A stretch of 22,784 nt of DNA from assembly GCA_964583845.1 (NCBI GenBank), contig CAZOXG010000012.1, positions 1 to 22,784 on the forward strand. The letters are read 5' to 3'. Positions 14,449 to 21,646 of the stretch are shown piece by piece. Numbering within the stretch: position 1 is the first letter of the stretch; each line of letters begins with the position of its first letter. The translations under genes were made by a program, and so were the position numbers. The stretch is from JBAWVR01 sp964583845. Lineage in GTDB: Bacteria > Patescibacteriota > Minisyncoccia > Phycocordibacterales > GWA1-40-21. The notes under the pieces are model-generated. The model had not been told where the DNA came from, ran no database searches, and saw only the letters and a program-made list of their open reading frames with translations.

Positions 14449-16314
14449 TTATTCTCCAGTATTTTCCAGGATATTTATATCCGCTTGGATATTATCAGCC
14501 AACATTACTGCACCATCGGCATACCATTTATATGGAGAATCAATTGAGCCTGAGAAATATATCATAGCTGAATTCCACTCACCTTTACGTTCCATTGTTT
14601 TAGCTCCTGAGTCAGACAAATATAAGCCAGCCGCTAAAAACGCGTCGTGAATATTCCAGGGATCAGCTGGTTTCCCTGTTATTTTCTCTATTTTGTTTTT
14701 GTAGTCCATCCAAGTGGAAGGAATAAAATCCGCCGGCCCCATCGCCCCACCATAACCAAAACTCATTGGACACGTTACCGGAGTTTTTAAAGGGTCCAGT
14801 TGCAAATCTTTGGTAATTTTTAGAAAGTTATTTATATCTCTATCTACCATCATTACTTTAGTTAATTTCTTATTATCAGTTATTCTTACCCCCTCACCAG
14901 TTTTCAGATTGGTCAAATAGCACATATCAAATTTTTCTAACTTTAACTCTTCTTGAAATACGGCCAGTAGAAAAGCTGGTCTTATTACCGTTTCGTTCGC
15001 CACTTCCCTCGCTTTGTCCAAGGCCTCACCAAAAGTTAGACTATTTGGCTGTCCTATCAGTTCAAAGTTTTTTGATTTTATTCTTTCAACTCTTTCTTGG
15101 TTGTTGGTTTTGGAATAAGCTATACCAAAATCCTTCTTTAGATTCATTATGCGATTATATGATTCCGTAACTCTTCCCTCTTTTATTTTGCCTGCTTTTA
15201 CGGCTGTAAATATTGTATCTCTAACTTTTACGGCTAAATCCTTGTCATAACCTTGAGGGCTATTATTTAGAGCGGTTATAATATCCACGCCTGCATTAAT
15301 CGCTAATACTACCGCTTCATCTAACTTGTAATTATTACTAATAGCTGACATTTGCATATCATCTGAAATAACTACACCATTGAAACCAATTTGTTTCCTT
15401 AAAATATCTTGTAAAAATTTTGAGGATAAAGTGGCGGGATAATTTTCATCAACATTTTTATTGATAGTGTGAGCAACCATCACGGCTTTAAGTAAACCGT
15501 CACTTAAGAGATTTTTATATGGTAATAATTCTTCATCTTTATAAGTATTGGTGATATCAACACTTCCCTTGTGGCTGTCTTGCGTTGCACTGCCTTGACC
15601 AGGAAAATGTTTGGCGACTGCTACAACATCATACTTATTGTGATTTTCTATAAAAACTTTTGCGTGTTTAGAAACTTCATTAGCATCAGCGGAAAAGGAA
15701 CGATTCACCGCTCCGATGATCGGATTTTTTGGATTAATATTTACATCAACCACTGGCGCAAAATTCATGTTAATCCCCACTCCTTTCATTTCTAGAGCTA
15801 ATTCATTTGATTCCTTATAGGTCGTTTGCAAAGTTTTATCTTGTCCCATTTTTTCGGCCGAGACAATTGGAAAAAAACCATACTTTTCATTCAAGCGATT
15901 GATTTTTCCACCTTCAGCATCCACTGCTATAAACATCGGAATCTCTGAGTATTTTTGAATATCAGAGATTAGTTTTTTGGTTTGTTCATAACTAATAATA
16001 TTTCTAACAAATTTTTTGGTTGGCATATCATAATCAAAAAGAACAACGCCACCGATTTTGACATTTTTAATCATATCGTAAATGTCGGAATTTTCTGTCA
16101 CGTCTGTACCTCGGAAACCTGTCATTATCATTTGGCCAATCTGCTCTTTCAGTACTTCATCAGACAACCCTTTTTTGATCTTGGGTTCAGAAGGGATTTT
16201 TTTAATTACTGTCAATTTCTCAGTCACGCTTGTTCTACTTTGATATATATTTTTTCCAAAAAATAGTCCCCCACAAAGGATTGTTGCAATTAGTATGTAT
16301 ATAAAATATTTCAT
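14449..16314 (-). CDS. Membrane-anchored GH3 N-acetylhexosaminidase fused to a lytic-transglycosylase-like domain
   Basis: 621 residues. An N-terminal TM anchor (about 2-20) places the enzyme outside the membrane. Residues about 50-405 are a glycoside hydrolase family 3 (NagZ-type) beta-N-acetylhexosaminidase: AVDAEGGKINRL near 130-141, KHFPGQG 235-241, DSH 246-248 (the family's Asp-His acid/base pair) and VISDDMQM with Asp318 as expected nucleophile. Residues about 445-612 resemble an MltB/SLT-type lytic transglycosylase: FLLAVFQEEL with Glu455/456 where the catalytic Glu is expected, CYLTNLKTGEG, then YGGAMGPADFIPSTW 521-535, DPWNIHDAFLAAGLYL from 551, and AMIYFSGS. The predicted enzyme would act on both glycan linkages of peptidoglycan, but the second domain's activity is inferred. 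It starts 6 nt after the TrmB-type gene, so they form an operon. No Shine-Dalgarno sequence is seen. Confidence 0.85.
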   Translation of the reverse strand: MKYFIYILIATILCGGLFFGKNIYQSRTSVTEKLTVIKKIPSEPKIKKGLSDEVLKEQIGQMIMTGFRGTDVTENSDIYDMIKNVKIGGVVLFDYDMPTKKFVRNIISYEQTKKLISDIQKYSEIPMFIAVDAEGGKINRLNEKYGFFPIVSAEKMGQDKTLQTTYKESNELALEMKGVGINMNFAPVVDVNINPKNPIIGAVNRSFSADANEVSKHAKVFIENHNKYDVVAVAKHFPGQGSATQDSHKGSVDITNTYKDEELLPYKNLLSDGLLKAVMVAHTINKNVDENYPATLSSKFLQDILRKQIGFNGVVISDDMQMSAISNNYKLDEAVVLAINAGVDIITALNNSPQGYDKDLAVKVRDTIFTAVKAGKIKEGRVTESYNRIMNLKKDFGIAYSKTNNQERVERIKSKNFELIGQPNSLTFGEALDKAREVANETVIRPAFLLAVFQEELKLEKFDMCYLTNLKTGEGVRITDNKKLTKVMMVDRDINNFLKITKDLQLDPLKTPVTCPMSFGYGGAMGPADFIPSTWMDYKNKIEKITGKPADPWNIHDAFLAAGLYLSDSGAKTMERKGEWNSAMIYFSGSIDSPYKWYADGAVMLADNIQADINILENTGE

Positions 16315-16320
16315 AGTAAA

Positions 16321-17103
16321 TTAGTTTTTAGACAATCCCCATAGAGTCTCAAAAAACTCCACATAACTATCAATAATTTTCTTGTTGCGAATTATAATTG
16401 TGGAGATAGGATCTTGAAAAACATAAATAGTAACCGCCACTCCAGTTAGGATCGAAATATTCATCACCCCATTGTATTTACCTGGCAGGTACTTATAGAC
16501 AAAGTTTTTTCTAGTGTCAGCGGACTTGGTAAGATAACTTTTTTGACTTTCAGTACCGATATATCTAACAATAATGTCTTTTTTGTTTCTCAAATACTCA
16601 TATTGAGTGTAGAAGGGTCCAATATTATTTACATATTCATCACTTGGTCCACCAATAACTAATAATTCAGACCCGACCGGCATATCTCTAATAAAAGATG
16701 TTTCATTTTCTAAAAATGCTTCTCTGCCTCTAAAAATCTCCACCGATTTACTATCCAAGACACTAGACAGACTGTTTTCTACGGCAGTAGACAATAAATC
16801 TACAGTTTTCTTCTCTTTTTCGATTTTCTCATAAAAAACCCGAGGGTTCTTGGCGGAAAACTTGGTTCTTTTCTTTTGGGTGTATTTGTCCACTAGGCCC
16901 TTTTCTATCAAAACGGCCAAAGCATTATAGATAAATTGTATATGAAGCCCAGTTTCCTTGGATATTTTAGAAGTTCCCACGTCTCCCACCTTCAAAAGGG
17001 TGTAATAAACAGAGGATTCTTTATCACTTAAACCGAGCTGTTTTAAGTAGGATAAAACATCTTCGGGGATAATATTATTATCAATATTTTTTGATAAATT
17101 CAT
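16321..17103 (-). CDS. TrmB-family transcriptional regulator
   Basis: 260-residue DNA-binding regulator. Residues about 14-80 form a winged helix-turn-helix of the TrmB type (LKQLGLSDKESSVYYTLLKV, TSKISKETGLHIQFIYNAL, LIEKGLVDK). A basic coiled segment follows (about 80-110), then an effector-like domain (about 119-260) with VEIFRGREAF and the terminal FFETLWGLSK typical of TrmB relatives. TrmB proteins often sense sugars; with a wall hydrolase in the same operon, a murein-derived ligand is a reasonable inference. An ORF begins at TTG 17121 with another ATG at 17118, but ATG 17103 lies 6 nt after a TTGACA-17-TATGCT promoter and is preferred. Confidence 0.85.
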   Translation of the reverse strand: MNLSKNIDNNIIPEDVLSYLKQLGLSDKESSVYYTLLKVGDVGTSKISKETGLHIQFIYNALAVLIEKGLVDKYTQKKRTKFSAKNPRVFYEKIEKEKKTVDLLSTAVENSLSSVLDSKSVEIFRGREAFLENETSFIRDMPVGSELLVIGGPSDEYVNNIGPFYTQYEYLRNKKDIIVRYIGTESQKSYLTKSADTRKNFVYKYLPGKYNGVMNISILTGVAVTIYVFQDPISTIIIRNKKIIDSYVEFFETLWGLSKN

Positions 17104-17109
17104 ATAATA

Positions 17110-17138
17110 AGCATACATCAAGCCATTTAAACTGTCAA
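17110..17138 (-). promoter_or_regulatory. Promoter of the TrmB-hydrolase operon, leaderless type
   Basis: On the minus strand: consensus TTGACA (17138-17133), 17-bp spacer, TATGCT (17115-17110), 6 nt, ATG 17103. Confidence 0.6.
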
Positions 17139-17164
17139 TAATTTGTCAGGAATAATTGTTGTCA
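17137..17164. promoter_or_regulatory. Candidate TrmB operator, direct repeats between divergent promoters
   Basis: On the minus strand TGACAACAATTATT (17164-17151) and TGACAAATTATT (17148-17137) form a near-perfect direct repeat. One copy abuts the -35 of the TrmB promoter and the other covers the -35 of the divergent zinc-protein promoter. This fits autoregulation, which is inferred. Confidence 0.4.
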
Positions 17165-17187
17165 AGTTAGTAAAACCGTGGCATAAT
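17159..17187 (+). promoter_or_regulatory. Promoter of the zinc-binding protein gene
   Basis: TTGTCA (17159-17164), 17-bp spacer, extended -10 TGGCATAAT (hexamer 17182-17187). The ATG at 17262 follows after 74 nt, so this gene has a real leader. Confidence 0.6.
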
Positions 17188-17261
17188 TTTACCAGAAAGA
17201 ATCAAGGTGATTCTGAACTTTGAAACCAAAAGACACTCACCTATTGAAAGGGACAACATTC

Positions 17262-17582
17262 ATGAAAAAGAACATTACTGTTTGCGAAGGCTGTTCCTCT
17301 CGTTGTAATAAGGCTCGTTTTTCTTGTTACAAGCCAGTTTCTCCTGAAGAGACGAAAGATGATGGTGTGGTGGCTGAGGCGTTAAAAAATCCATTCACTG
17401 GATCTGGACTGCAATGTATCCATTGCGGTTCAAAACAATTGAGTATCCTGGTTAGATCTCTATTGTGGTTAGGTGAAGGGCTGACCCGTAAAGAGTCCGG
17501 CAGATTTCTCAAGTGTGAAAGTTGTAGAAGAACAACTTACAAGTGGGATGTTAGTGAATGGGTTAAATGGTCAGGGAAATGA
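17262..17582 (+). CDS. Cys-rich zinc-ribbon protein of unknown function
   Basis: 106-residue soluble protein. An N-terminal Cys group CEGCSSRCNKARFSC (Cys8, 11, 15, 22) is followed by a CxxC pair in QCIHCGS (52, 55) and a second in KCESCRRTTYKW (85, 88). The last two pairs look like the two halves of a zinc ribbon. Many Arg/Lys and Trp residues suggest nucleic-acid contact, but I recognise no family. The frame is open from TTG 17220, but ATG 17262 has a Shine-Dalgarno-like GAAAGGGA ending 8 nt upstream, one of only two such sites seen in the window. It is divergent from the TrmB gene and may be under its control. The stop is TGA. Confidence 0.7.
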   Translation: MKKNITVCEGCSSRCNKARFSCYKPVSPEETKDDGVVAEALKNPFTGSGLQCIHCGSKQLSILVRSLLWLGEGLTRKESGRFLKCESCRRTTYKWDVSEWVKWSGK

Positions 17583-17607
17583 CACCTTCCTTCCCTAAAA
17601 CGTTTTC

Positions 17608-17630
17608 TGGAGGTTTTCTCAAAACCTCCA
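17608..17630 (+). terminator. Stem-loop between the zinc protein and solute-binding protein genes
   Basis: Perfect 10-bp stem TGGAGGTTTT/AAAACCTCCA with loop CTC, 25 nt after the stop. It lacks a T-tract, so it may be a weak terminator or an mRNA end-protecting or processing stem; read-through into the next gene is possible. Confidence 0.45.
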
Positions 17631-17743
17631 ACTTATAGAGTTTGCAATATATATATATATGAAAAAATGTATTGCAGGTTCTTAGGTTAATTACAAATAA
17701 CACCCTAAAACAAATAGTAATTTGTTCGGGCAAGAAAAAAAAT

Positions 17744-18841
17744 ATGAATAAGAAATTAAAAATCGGTTTAGTTATTGCGGTGATAGTGATTGTTCTCGGC
17801 TTGATTATTGGTTCAAGTTTGAATTCTACCAAGAAGAATCTCGGTGAAATAGTTATTGGTGCTCCTATTTCTTTGACCGGTACAGCCGCTATTGATGGTT
17901 TGAACTTTAAGAATGGTTTGGAATTTGCCAAGGCTAAATTAGCCAAGGAAGGTGTAAACGTAAAGATTGTGTATGAAGATGATCAAACAATTCCTACTAG
18001 AACCGTTTCTTCAATTCAGAAGTTGGTTTCTGTTGATAAACCGGTGGCTTTAGTTGGTCCAACTTGGAGTTTCTTGGCAGACTCAGGTGCTAAATCGATC
18101 AATGATTCCAAGATTGTGGCTTTCTTGCCGGGTGATACTAGTGAGATTGAAACTGTAAAGACTCCTTACTATTTCCACGGGGCTCCGATGAATGCCGCCA
18201 AAGATACTTATAGTACTCAATGGATCAAGGATAATAATTTAAAGAATGTGGCGGTGATTGTTGAGCAAGCTACTTGGGGAGATGTTCATGCTAAGGTATT
18301 TACCAAGGCAATAAAGGACGCTGGGGTAAAGTTGGCTTATGTTGAAGTAATTCCTTATGGTGCTGACAATGCAGCTCTACAAGCAGTAGCAACTAAAATA
18401 AAAACCAGTGGGGCTGATGGTGTTTTGTACACTGGTTTTGATAAAGCGACTGCTGTCATTTTGAACAAGATGCGTGATATGAAAATCAATACTCCAATCT
18501 TGTGTGCGACTGAAATCCCGGTTGGTTTAGTTCATGAAAATATAATTACGGTTCAGGATAATGTTTCTCTTATTATTCCGACCAAGTCCCAAGCTTTTGC
18601 CGAAGAATATAAGGCAGTTATGGGAAGTTACCCAGGTTCATACTCTGATCGTGCCGCTGATGGTTTAATGATGATTGTTAAGGCTTTGCAGGAAAAACCA
18701 GAAAACGTTACCCTCCGCGACTATATGGGTAGTAAAGATTTCTCTTACAATGGTTATGCTGGTGAATACAAGTTTGATCAGAATGGCGATATTATGAAGA
18801 GTGAATGGAGAGTGGTGAAATTGAGTGAGTTGGTGAAATAA
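17744..18841 (+). CDS. Branched-chain-amino-acid-type ABC transporter solute-binding protein
   Basis: 365-residue type I periplasmic-binding-fold protein (LivJ/LivK, Peripla_BP_6 group). A Lys-rich start and hydrophobic segment at about 7-24 form a signal or uncleaved anchor; there is no lipobox Cys. The mature part has the family's opening GEIVIGAPISLTGTAAIDGL, then ALVGPTWSFLADSGA, FLPGDTSE, YYFHGAP, NVAVIVEQATWGDVHAKVF, and the closing YAGEYKFDQNGDI. No permease or ATPase gene is nearby, so the partner transporter is elsewhere or the protein has another sensing or binding role. The frame is open from TTG 17672, but ATG 17744 gives a normal signal sequence. No clear promoter or Shine-Dalgarno sequence was seen; it may be read through from the zinc-protein gene. 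Confidence 0.9.
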   Translation: MNKKLKIGLVIAVIVIVLGLIIGSSLNSTKKNLGEIVIGAPISLTGTAAIDGLNFKNGLEFAKAKLAKEGVNVKIVYEDDQTIPTRTVSSIQKLVSVDKPVALVGPTWSFLADSGAKSINDSKIVAFLPGDTSEIETVKTPYYFHGAPMNAAKDTYSTQWIKDNNLKNVAVIVEQATWGDVHAKVFTKAIKDAGVKLAYVEVIPYGADNAALQAVATKIKTSGADGVLYTGFDKATAVILNKMRDMKINTPILCATEIPVGLVHENIITVQDNVSLIIPTKSQAFAEEYKAVMGSYPGSYSDRAADGLMMIVKALQEKPENVTLRDYMGSKDFSYNGYAGEYKFDQNGDIMKSEWRVVKLSELVK

Positions 18842-18857
18842 AGATTATTTGTCTTTT

Positions 18858-18893
18858 AATAAAACCCCCAATCAATCGATTGGGGGTTTTATT
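18858..18893 (+). terminator. Terminator of the solute-binding protein gene
   Basis: Perfect 16-bp stem 18858-18873 with 18878-18893, including five G-C pairs in a row and a TTTTATT end, 17 nt after the stop. Confidence 0.9.
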
Positions 18894-18929
18894 TTCATAA
18901 ATCACATAGATCTTTTAGTTAATATTCTC

Positions 18930-18998
18930 CGTCATTGCGAGCAATCAAATTTAATACCACGGATTACCGTGAAGAAAATTTGATCGCTCGCAATGACG
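18930..18998. repeat. Palindromic intergenic repeat A
   Basis: 23-bp inverted arms (18930-18952 with 18976-18998) with one mismatch, starting CGTCATTGCGAGC. An inner hairpin CACGG-ATTA-CCGTG lies at 18958-18971. The CATTGCGAGC end resembles short palindromic repeats known from many bacterial genomes. It lies between two terminators of convergent genes. Confidence 0.7.
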
Positions 18999-19002
18999 AT
19001 AC

Positions 19003-19034
19003 AAAAAAACCGACCATTAATGGTCGGTTTTTTT
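19003..19034 (-). terminator. Terminator of the NYN gene
   Basis: 14-bp stem (seven A plus CCGACCA with TGGTCGG plus seven T) and a TTAA loop, 1 nt beyond the stop codon on the minus strand. Confidence 0.85.
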
Positions 19035-19035
19035 G

Positions 19036-19599
19036 TTATTGTTGCTGAGCTTTATTGAAACGTCTTGGCCCACGATGTTTCATTGGTGGACGATGACCGA
19101 GTAAATAGCGCTGAGGTTCAAGGTCTAAGTCCAGAAAGTCATCCACGACTTCTTTAAGTGCCTGAGAGGTTGATTTGCCAAAGCAAACCGCCTCTACCTG
19201 ACAACCTTGATTGATTTTGAGATAGTTTACCAAAGGAATAAAGTCACCGTCGCCTGAAACAAGAATAACGGTATCTAGTTTTGGTGATAGAGCGATAGCG
19301 TCAACGGCTAGGCCAACATCCCAGTCGGCTTTTTTGTTGCCACCAGCAAAGATTTGTAAATTCTTGGTTTTGGTTTCAATACCGGATTTGGCTAAAGCGT
19401 CAAAGAAGGCACTTTCCTCACCTGATTCGGTGGTGATGACATAAGCAGTGGCTCGGATAAGAGCGCGCTCAGCCAAAGCGTCAGCAATGACTTGGCCAAA
19501 GTTAACTTTGGAGCCATAAAGATTCTTGGCGGTGTGATAAAGGTTTTGCGTATCTATGAAAATACCGACACGCTGGTTTAAATGTTTAATTACGGACAT
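19036..19599 (-). CDS. NYN-domain (LabA/DUF88-like) PIN-fold protein
   Basis: 187-residue protein of the NYN/LabA group, a PIN-like fold whose acidic residues bind metal; characterised relatives act as ribonucleases, but the substrate here is unknown. Expected acidic positions are visible: Asp16 in VGIFIDTQNLY, Asp92/94/100 in KADWDVGLAVDAI, Asp117 and Asp119 in LVSGDGDFIPLV. Residues about 130-155 complete the fold (VEAVCFGKSTSQALKEV). The C-terminal tail is basic (HRPPMKHRGPRRF), which could bind RNA. Length is typical. ATG 19599 lies 6 nt after a TATACA box. The 24-bp element at 19614-19637 is shared with the rsmA promoter. Confidence 0.88.
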   Translation of the reverse strand: MSVIKHLNQRVGIFIDTQNLYHTAKNLYGSKVNFGQVIADALAERALIRATAYVITTESGEESAFFDALAKSGIETKTKNLQIFAGGNKKADWDVGLAVDAIALSPKLDTVILVSGDGDFIPLVNYLKINQGCQVEAVCFGKSTSQALKEVVDDFLDLDLEPQRYLLGHRPPMKHRGPRRFNKAQQQ

Positions 19600-19605
19600 G
19601 TAAAT

Positions 19606-19611
19606 TGTATA
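19606..19611 (-). promoter_or_regulatory. -10 box of the NYN gene, leaderless type
   Basis: TATACA on the minus strand, 6 nt before the ATG at 19599. The region is full of TATAC repeats, so the exact box is uncertain. No clear -35. Confidence 0.4.
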
Positions 19612-19613
19612 TT

Positions 19614-19637
19614 GTATAAGTATTTAGTATATGTATA
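19614..19637. repeat. 24-bp promoter element shared with rsmA
   Basis: Matches 2695-2718 at 23 of 24 positions, with 18 identical bases at the left end (GTATAAGTATTTAGTATA). Same orientation relative to the two minus-strand genes, 14 nt upstream of this start and 7 nt upstream of the rsmA start. Confidence 0.55.
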
Positions 19638-19788
19638 CCAAACAAATATATGATTGAAATAAAGTTATAAAAAGTTTTTGTTTCCATTAAAATGGAAATC
19701 AGTCATTATTATGGGGACTGAAAATATTAAAAAGTTATCGACCTGATATATAAAAATGTTTACCAACAGTATAAGTTTACCATGGTTT

Positions 19789-19967
19789 GTCATTCCCGTG
19801 AAAACGGGTTTAGGTTGGGGTTTGGGGCCCAACCTAAAAGACGGAGGCTGACGAGCCGAGTCGGGGTCGAATAATTTTTCAGTAGAAAAATATATGTGAC
19901 TCCAGGAATCCAAAAAGTCTTAATGCGAAATCCTAATCCTGGATCCCCGCATTCGAGAGGATGATAG
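19789..19967. repeat. Composite palindromic repeat B
   Basis: Left end TGTCATTCCCG resembles the left end of repeat D. The right end (19938-19966), read in reverse, matches the left end of repeat C at 26 of 29 positions. Internal hairpins include an 11-bp stem (19809-19819 with 19828-19838). The two short minus-strand ORFs crossing it look like spurious translations of the repeat. It fills most of the gap between the NYN gene and rpsO; the rest of that gap is AT-rich with no gene seen. Confidence 0.6.
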
Positions 19968-20010
19968 AGAGAAAAACATAATTTCATATAATTCGTAGGA
20001 TTTCTCTGTC

Positions 20011-20072
20011 TTTATAAACGTTGTTTTCGTAGTAATTCGCAGTCTTCTACGTTTTTCGTAAACGTCTATAAA
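20011..20072. repeat. Long imperfect inverted repeat downstream of rpsO
   Basis: TTTATAAACGTT (20011-20022) pairs with AACGTCTATAAA (20061-20072) with one mismatch, and inner CGTAG/CTACG (20028-20032, 20047-20051) forms a second stem. It lies just past the rpsO terminator. Unrelated in sequence to the TGTCATTC repeats. Confidence 0.45.
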
Positions 20073-20075
20073 ACA

Positions 20076-20099
20076 AAAAGTCGACTTTCGTCGACTTTT
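20076..20099 (-). terminator. Terminator of rpsO
   Basis: 10-bp stem AAAAGTCGAC/GTCGACTTTT with a TTTC loop, 6 nt beyond the stop codon. Confidence 0.85.
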
Positions 20100-20105
20100 C
20101 TTAAA

Positions 20106-20378
20106 CTAGGCAGTTTTCTTAAAATTCAACTTCTTCATTACAGCGTTGTAGCGCTTTGGAGCGGTCTTTTCCAAGAATTTCATGTGCTTACGGCGGTCAG
20201 CAACCATTCCTAGAAGGCCACGACGAGAGTGCTTGTCGTTGTTGTTTTTCTTAAGGTGAGCGGTCAATTCGTCAATTCTTTTAGACAAAACAGCGATTTG
20301 AACATCTGGAGAACCAGTATCCTTGTCGTGAATTGCGACTTCCTTGATCACTTTAGTTTTTTTGGTTTTGGTCAACAT
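20106..20378 (-). CDS. rpsO: 30S ribosomal protein uS15
   Basis: 90-residue ribosomal protein that binds the central domain of 16S rRNA and helps form an intersubunit bridge. Family signature: DTGSPDVQIAVLSKRIDELTAHLK (from about 20) and DKHSRRGLLGMVADRRKHMKFLEK (from about 48). Length is normal. It stands alone, separated from pnp. The ATG lies 6 nt after a TTGCTC-17-TAGGAT promoter with a TGC extension, so the mRNA should be leaderless. That leaves no 5' leader for the classic S15 self-repression known from E. coli. Stop is TAG. Confidence 0.97.
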   Translation of the reverse strand: MLTKTKKTKVIKEVAIHDKDTGSPDVQIAVLSKRIDELTAHLKKNNNDKHSRRGLLGMVADRRKHMKFLEKTAPKRYNAVMKKLNFKKTA

Positions 20379-20384
20379 GTCGCA

Positions 20385-20413
20385 ATCCTAGCACGAAACT
20401 CTAGAAAGAGCAA
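20385..20413 (-). promoter_or_regulatory. Promoter of rpsO, leaderless type
   Basis: On the minus strand: TTGCTC (20413-20408), 17-bp spacer, extended -10 TGCTAGGAT (hexamer 20390-20385), 6 nt, ATG 20378. Confidence 0.6.
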
Positions 20414-20521
20414 GCCCGGTAAGGGTTTATTTATAATCACCCCTTTTTGGTAGATTTTTATTCGAAAAATTAGTGATTTACACAACCTTTAATGTGATAA
20501 TCTTTAAATTCATCGCTTTTC

Positions 20522-20530
20522 TGCTATACT
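20522..20530 (+). promoter_or_regulatory. Extended -10 of xerC, near-leaderless
   Basis: TGCTATACT ends 12 nt before the ATG at 20543, for an expected leader of about 5-6 nt. A weak TTTAAA lies 16 bp upstream. Confidence 0.55.
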
Positions 20531-20542
20531 TAGGCTACATTT

Positions 20543-21466
20543 ATGGACTTAAAGAATCTGAAACAGCAATTTCTAGAATATATAGAAATCGAAAAGGGTC
20601 GCGCTATTCGTACGGTAGAAAACTACGACCATTATTTAACGGTTTTTCTTGAACAAACCAAATTAACTGATCCCAAAGACATTACTGATAGTAAAGTTCG
20701 CGATTTTCGTATTTGGCTCAATCGTCAGGCCGCTGGCAATCATCGCAACACCGGTGAGACAATGAAAAAGAAAACCCAGAATTATTACTTGATTGCCATT
20801 CGTTCTTTTTTAAAGTTTTTAATGCGTCGTAATATTACTTCCCTACCAGCTGACCATATCGAATTGGCGAAAGTTGGCGAAAGAGTTATTGATGTGATTA
20901 CCCCGATTGAACTTGCTCGTTTATTGAAAGCCCCCGACTCTGAAGAAAATCCAGAAAAACGAGCTCGAGGTCACGCTATCTTGGAACTTTTGTTTTCTAC
21001 CGGTTTACGTGTTTCAGAATTATGTTCTTTGACGAACGATTTGGATTTACACTCTGATGAATTTGCAATTCGTGGAAAGGGTGGAAAGGTACGTGTAGTT
21101 TTTCTTTCGGATGAAGCAAAAAAAGCGGTGAATGATTATTTGGCGCTCCGCAAGGATATGTCTAATGCCCTATTTGTTAAAGTCAGTGATGAAAAATTGG
21201 TAGATCGTGAGGCAGGTCTAACACGACGAACGATAGAAAGAATTGTAAAACGTTATGCGGTCATGGCTGGTATTTCCAAGAAGGTTACTCCGCACGTGAT
21301 AAGACATTGTTTTGCGACTGACTTACTTTCCAATGGAGCTGATATCCGTTCCGTTCAAGCTATGCTGGGACATGCCAATATCGCGACAACTCAGATATAT
21401 ACTCATGTTACCGATAAACACCTTCGTGATATTCACAAGAATTTTCATGGGAAGAATCGGAAGTAA
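20543..21466 (+). CDS. xerC: XerC/XerD-type tyrosine recombinase
   Basis: 307-residue site-specific recombinase, probably the one that resolves chromosome dimers at a dif-like site. N-terminal SAM-like core-binding domain (about 3-95: FLEYIEIEKGRAIRTVENYDH is its start). The catalytic domain has all active residues: Arg156 (STGLRVSEL), Lys182 (GKGGKVRVVFL), His251 and Arg254 (HVIRHCFATDLL), His277 (LGHANI), nucleophile Tyr286 (TTQIYTHV). Length is normal for Xer proteins. No phage or integron genes adjoin it, which favours a housekeeping Xer role over an integrase. I saw no dif-like site in the window. It begins just after an extended -10, without a Shine-Dalgarno sequence, and is divergent from rpsO. 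Confidence 0.94.
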   Translation: MDLKNLKQQFLEYIEIEKGRAIRTVENYDHYLTVFLEQTKLTDPKDITDSKVRDFRIWLNRQAAGNHRNTGETMKKKTQNYYLIAIRSFLKFLMRRNITSLPADHIELAKVGERVIDVITPIELARLLKAPDSEENPEKRARGHAILELLFSTGLRVSELCSLTNDLDLHSDEFAIRGKGGKVRVVFLSDEAKKAVNDYLALRKDMSNALFVKVSDEKLVDREAGLTRRTIERIVKRYAVMAGISKKVTPHVIRHCFATDLLSNGADIRSVQAMLGHANIATTQIYTHVTDKHLRDIHKNFHGKNRK

Positions 21467-21485
21467 CTTCCTCTTGTTTTTTGTA

Positions 21486-21571
21486 TGTCATCCTCGCGAA
21501 CGCGGGGATCCAGGAATCGGAATAGTCTCAATACAAACATAAGATGAATCATCGCATCCGCGAGGATGACA
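21486..21571. repeat. Palindromic intergenic repeat C
   Basis: 86 bp with perfect 13-bp inverted ends TGTCATCCTCGCG/CGCGAGGATGACA, 19 bp after the xerC stop. The left 29 bp recur inverted at the right end of repeat B. Confidence 0.7.
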
Positions 21572-21610
21572 GAAATTTATGTTTTGTATTTTAATGTCGA
21601 AGAATCGGTC

Positions 21611-21640
21611 TTGCCCGCAGTGACAAAAATGGCGTATAAT
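21611..21640 (+). promoter_or_regulatory. Promoter of the 34-residue peptide, leaderless type
   Basis: TTGCCC (21611-21616), 18-bp spacer, perfect TATAAT (21635-21640), then 6 nt and the ATG at 21647. The -35 lies in a CCCGCAGTGACA stretch that looks like a decayed palindromic repeat end. Confidence 0.6.
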
Positions 21641-21646
21641 ATATTT

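Noticed and set aside
19665..19987. Two minus-strand ORFs of 82 and 65 codons
   Set aside because: Both are translations of composite repeat B in different frames, a common source of false genes.
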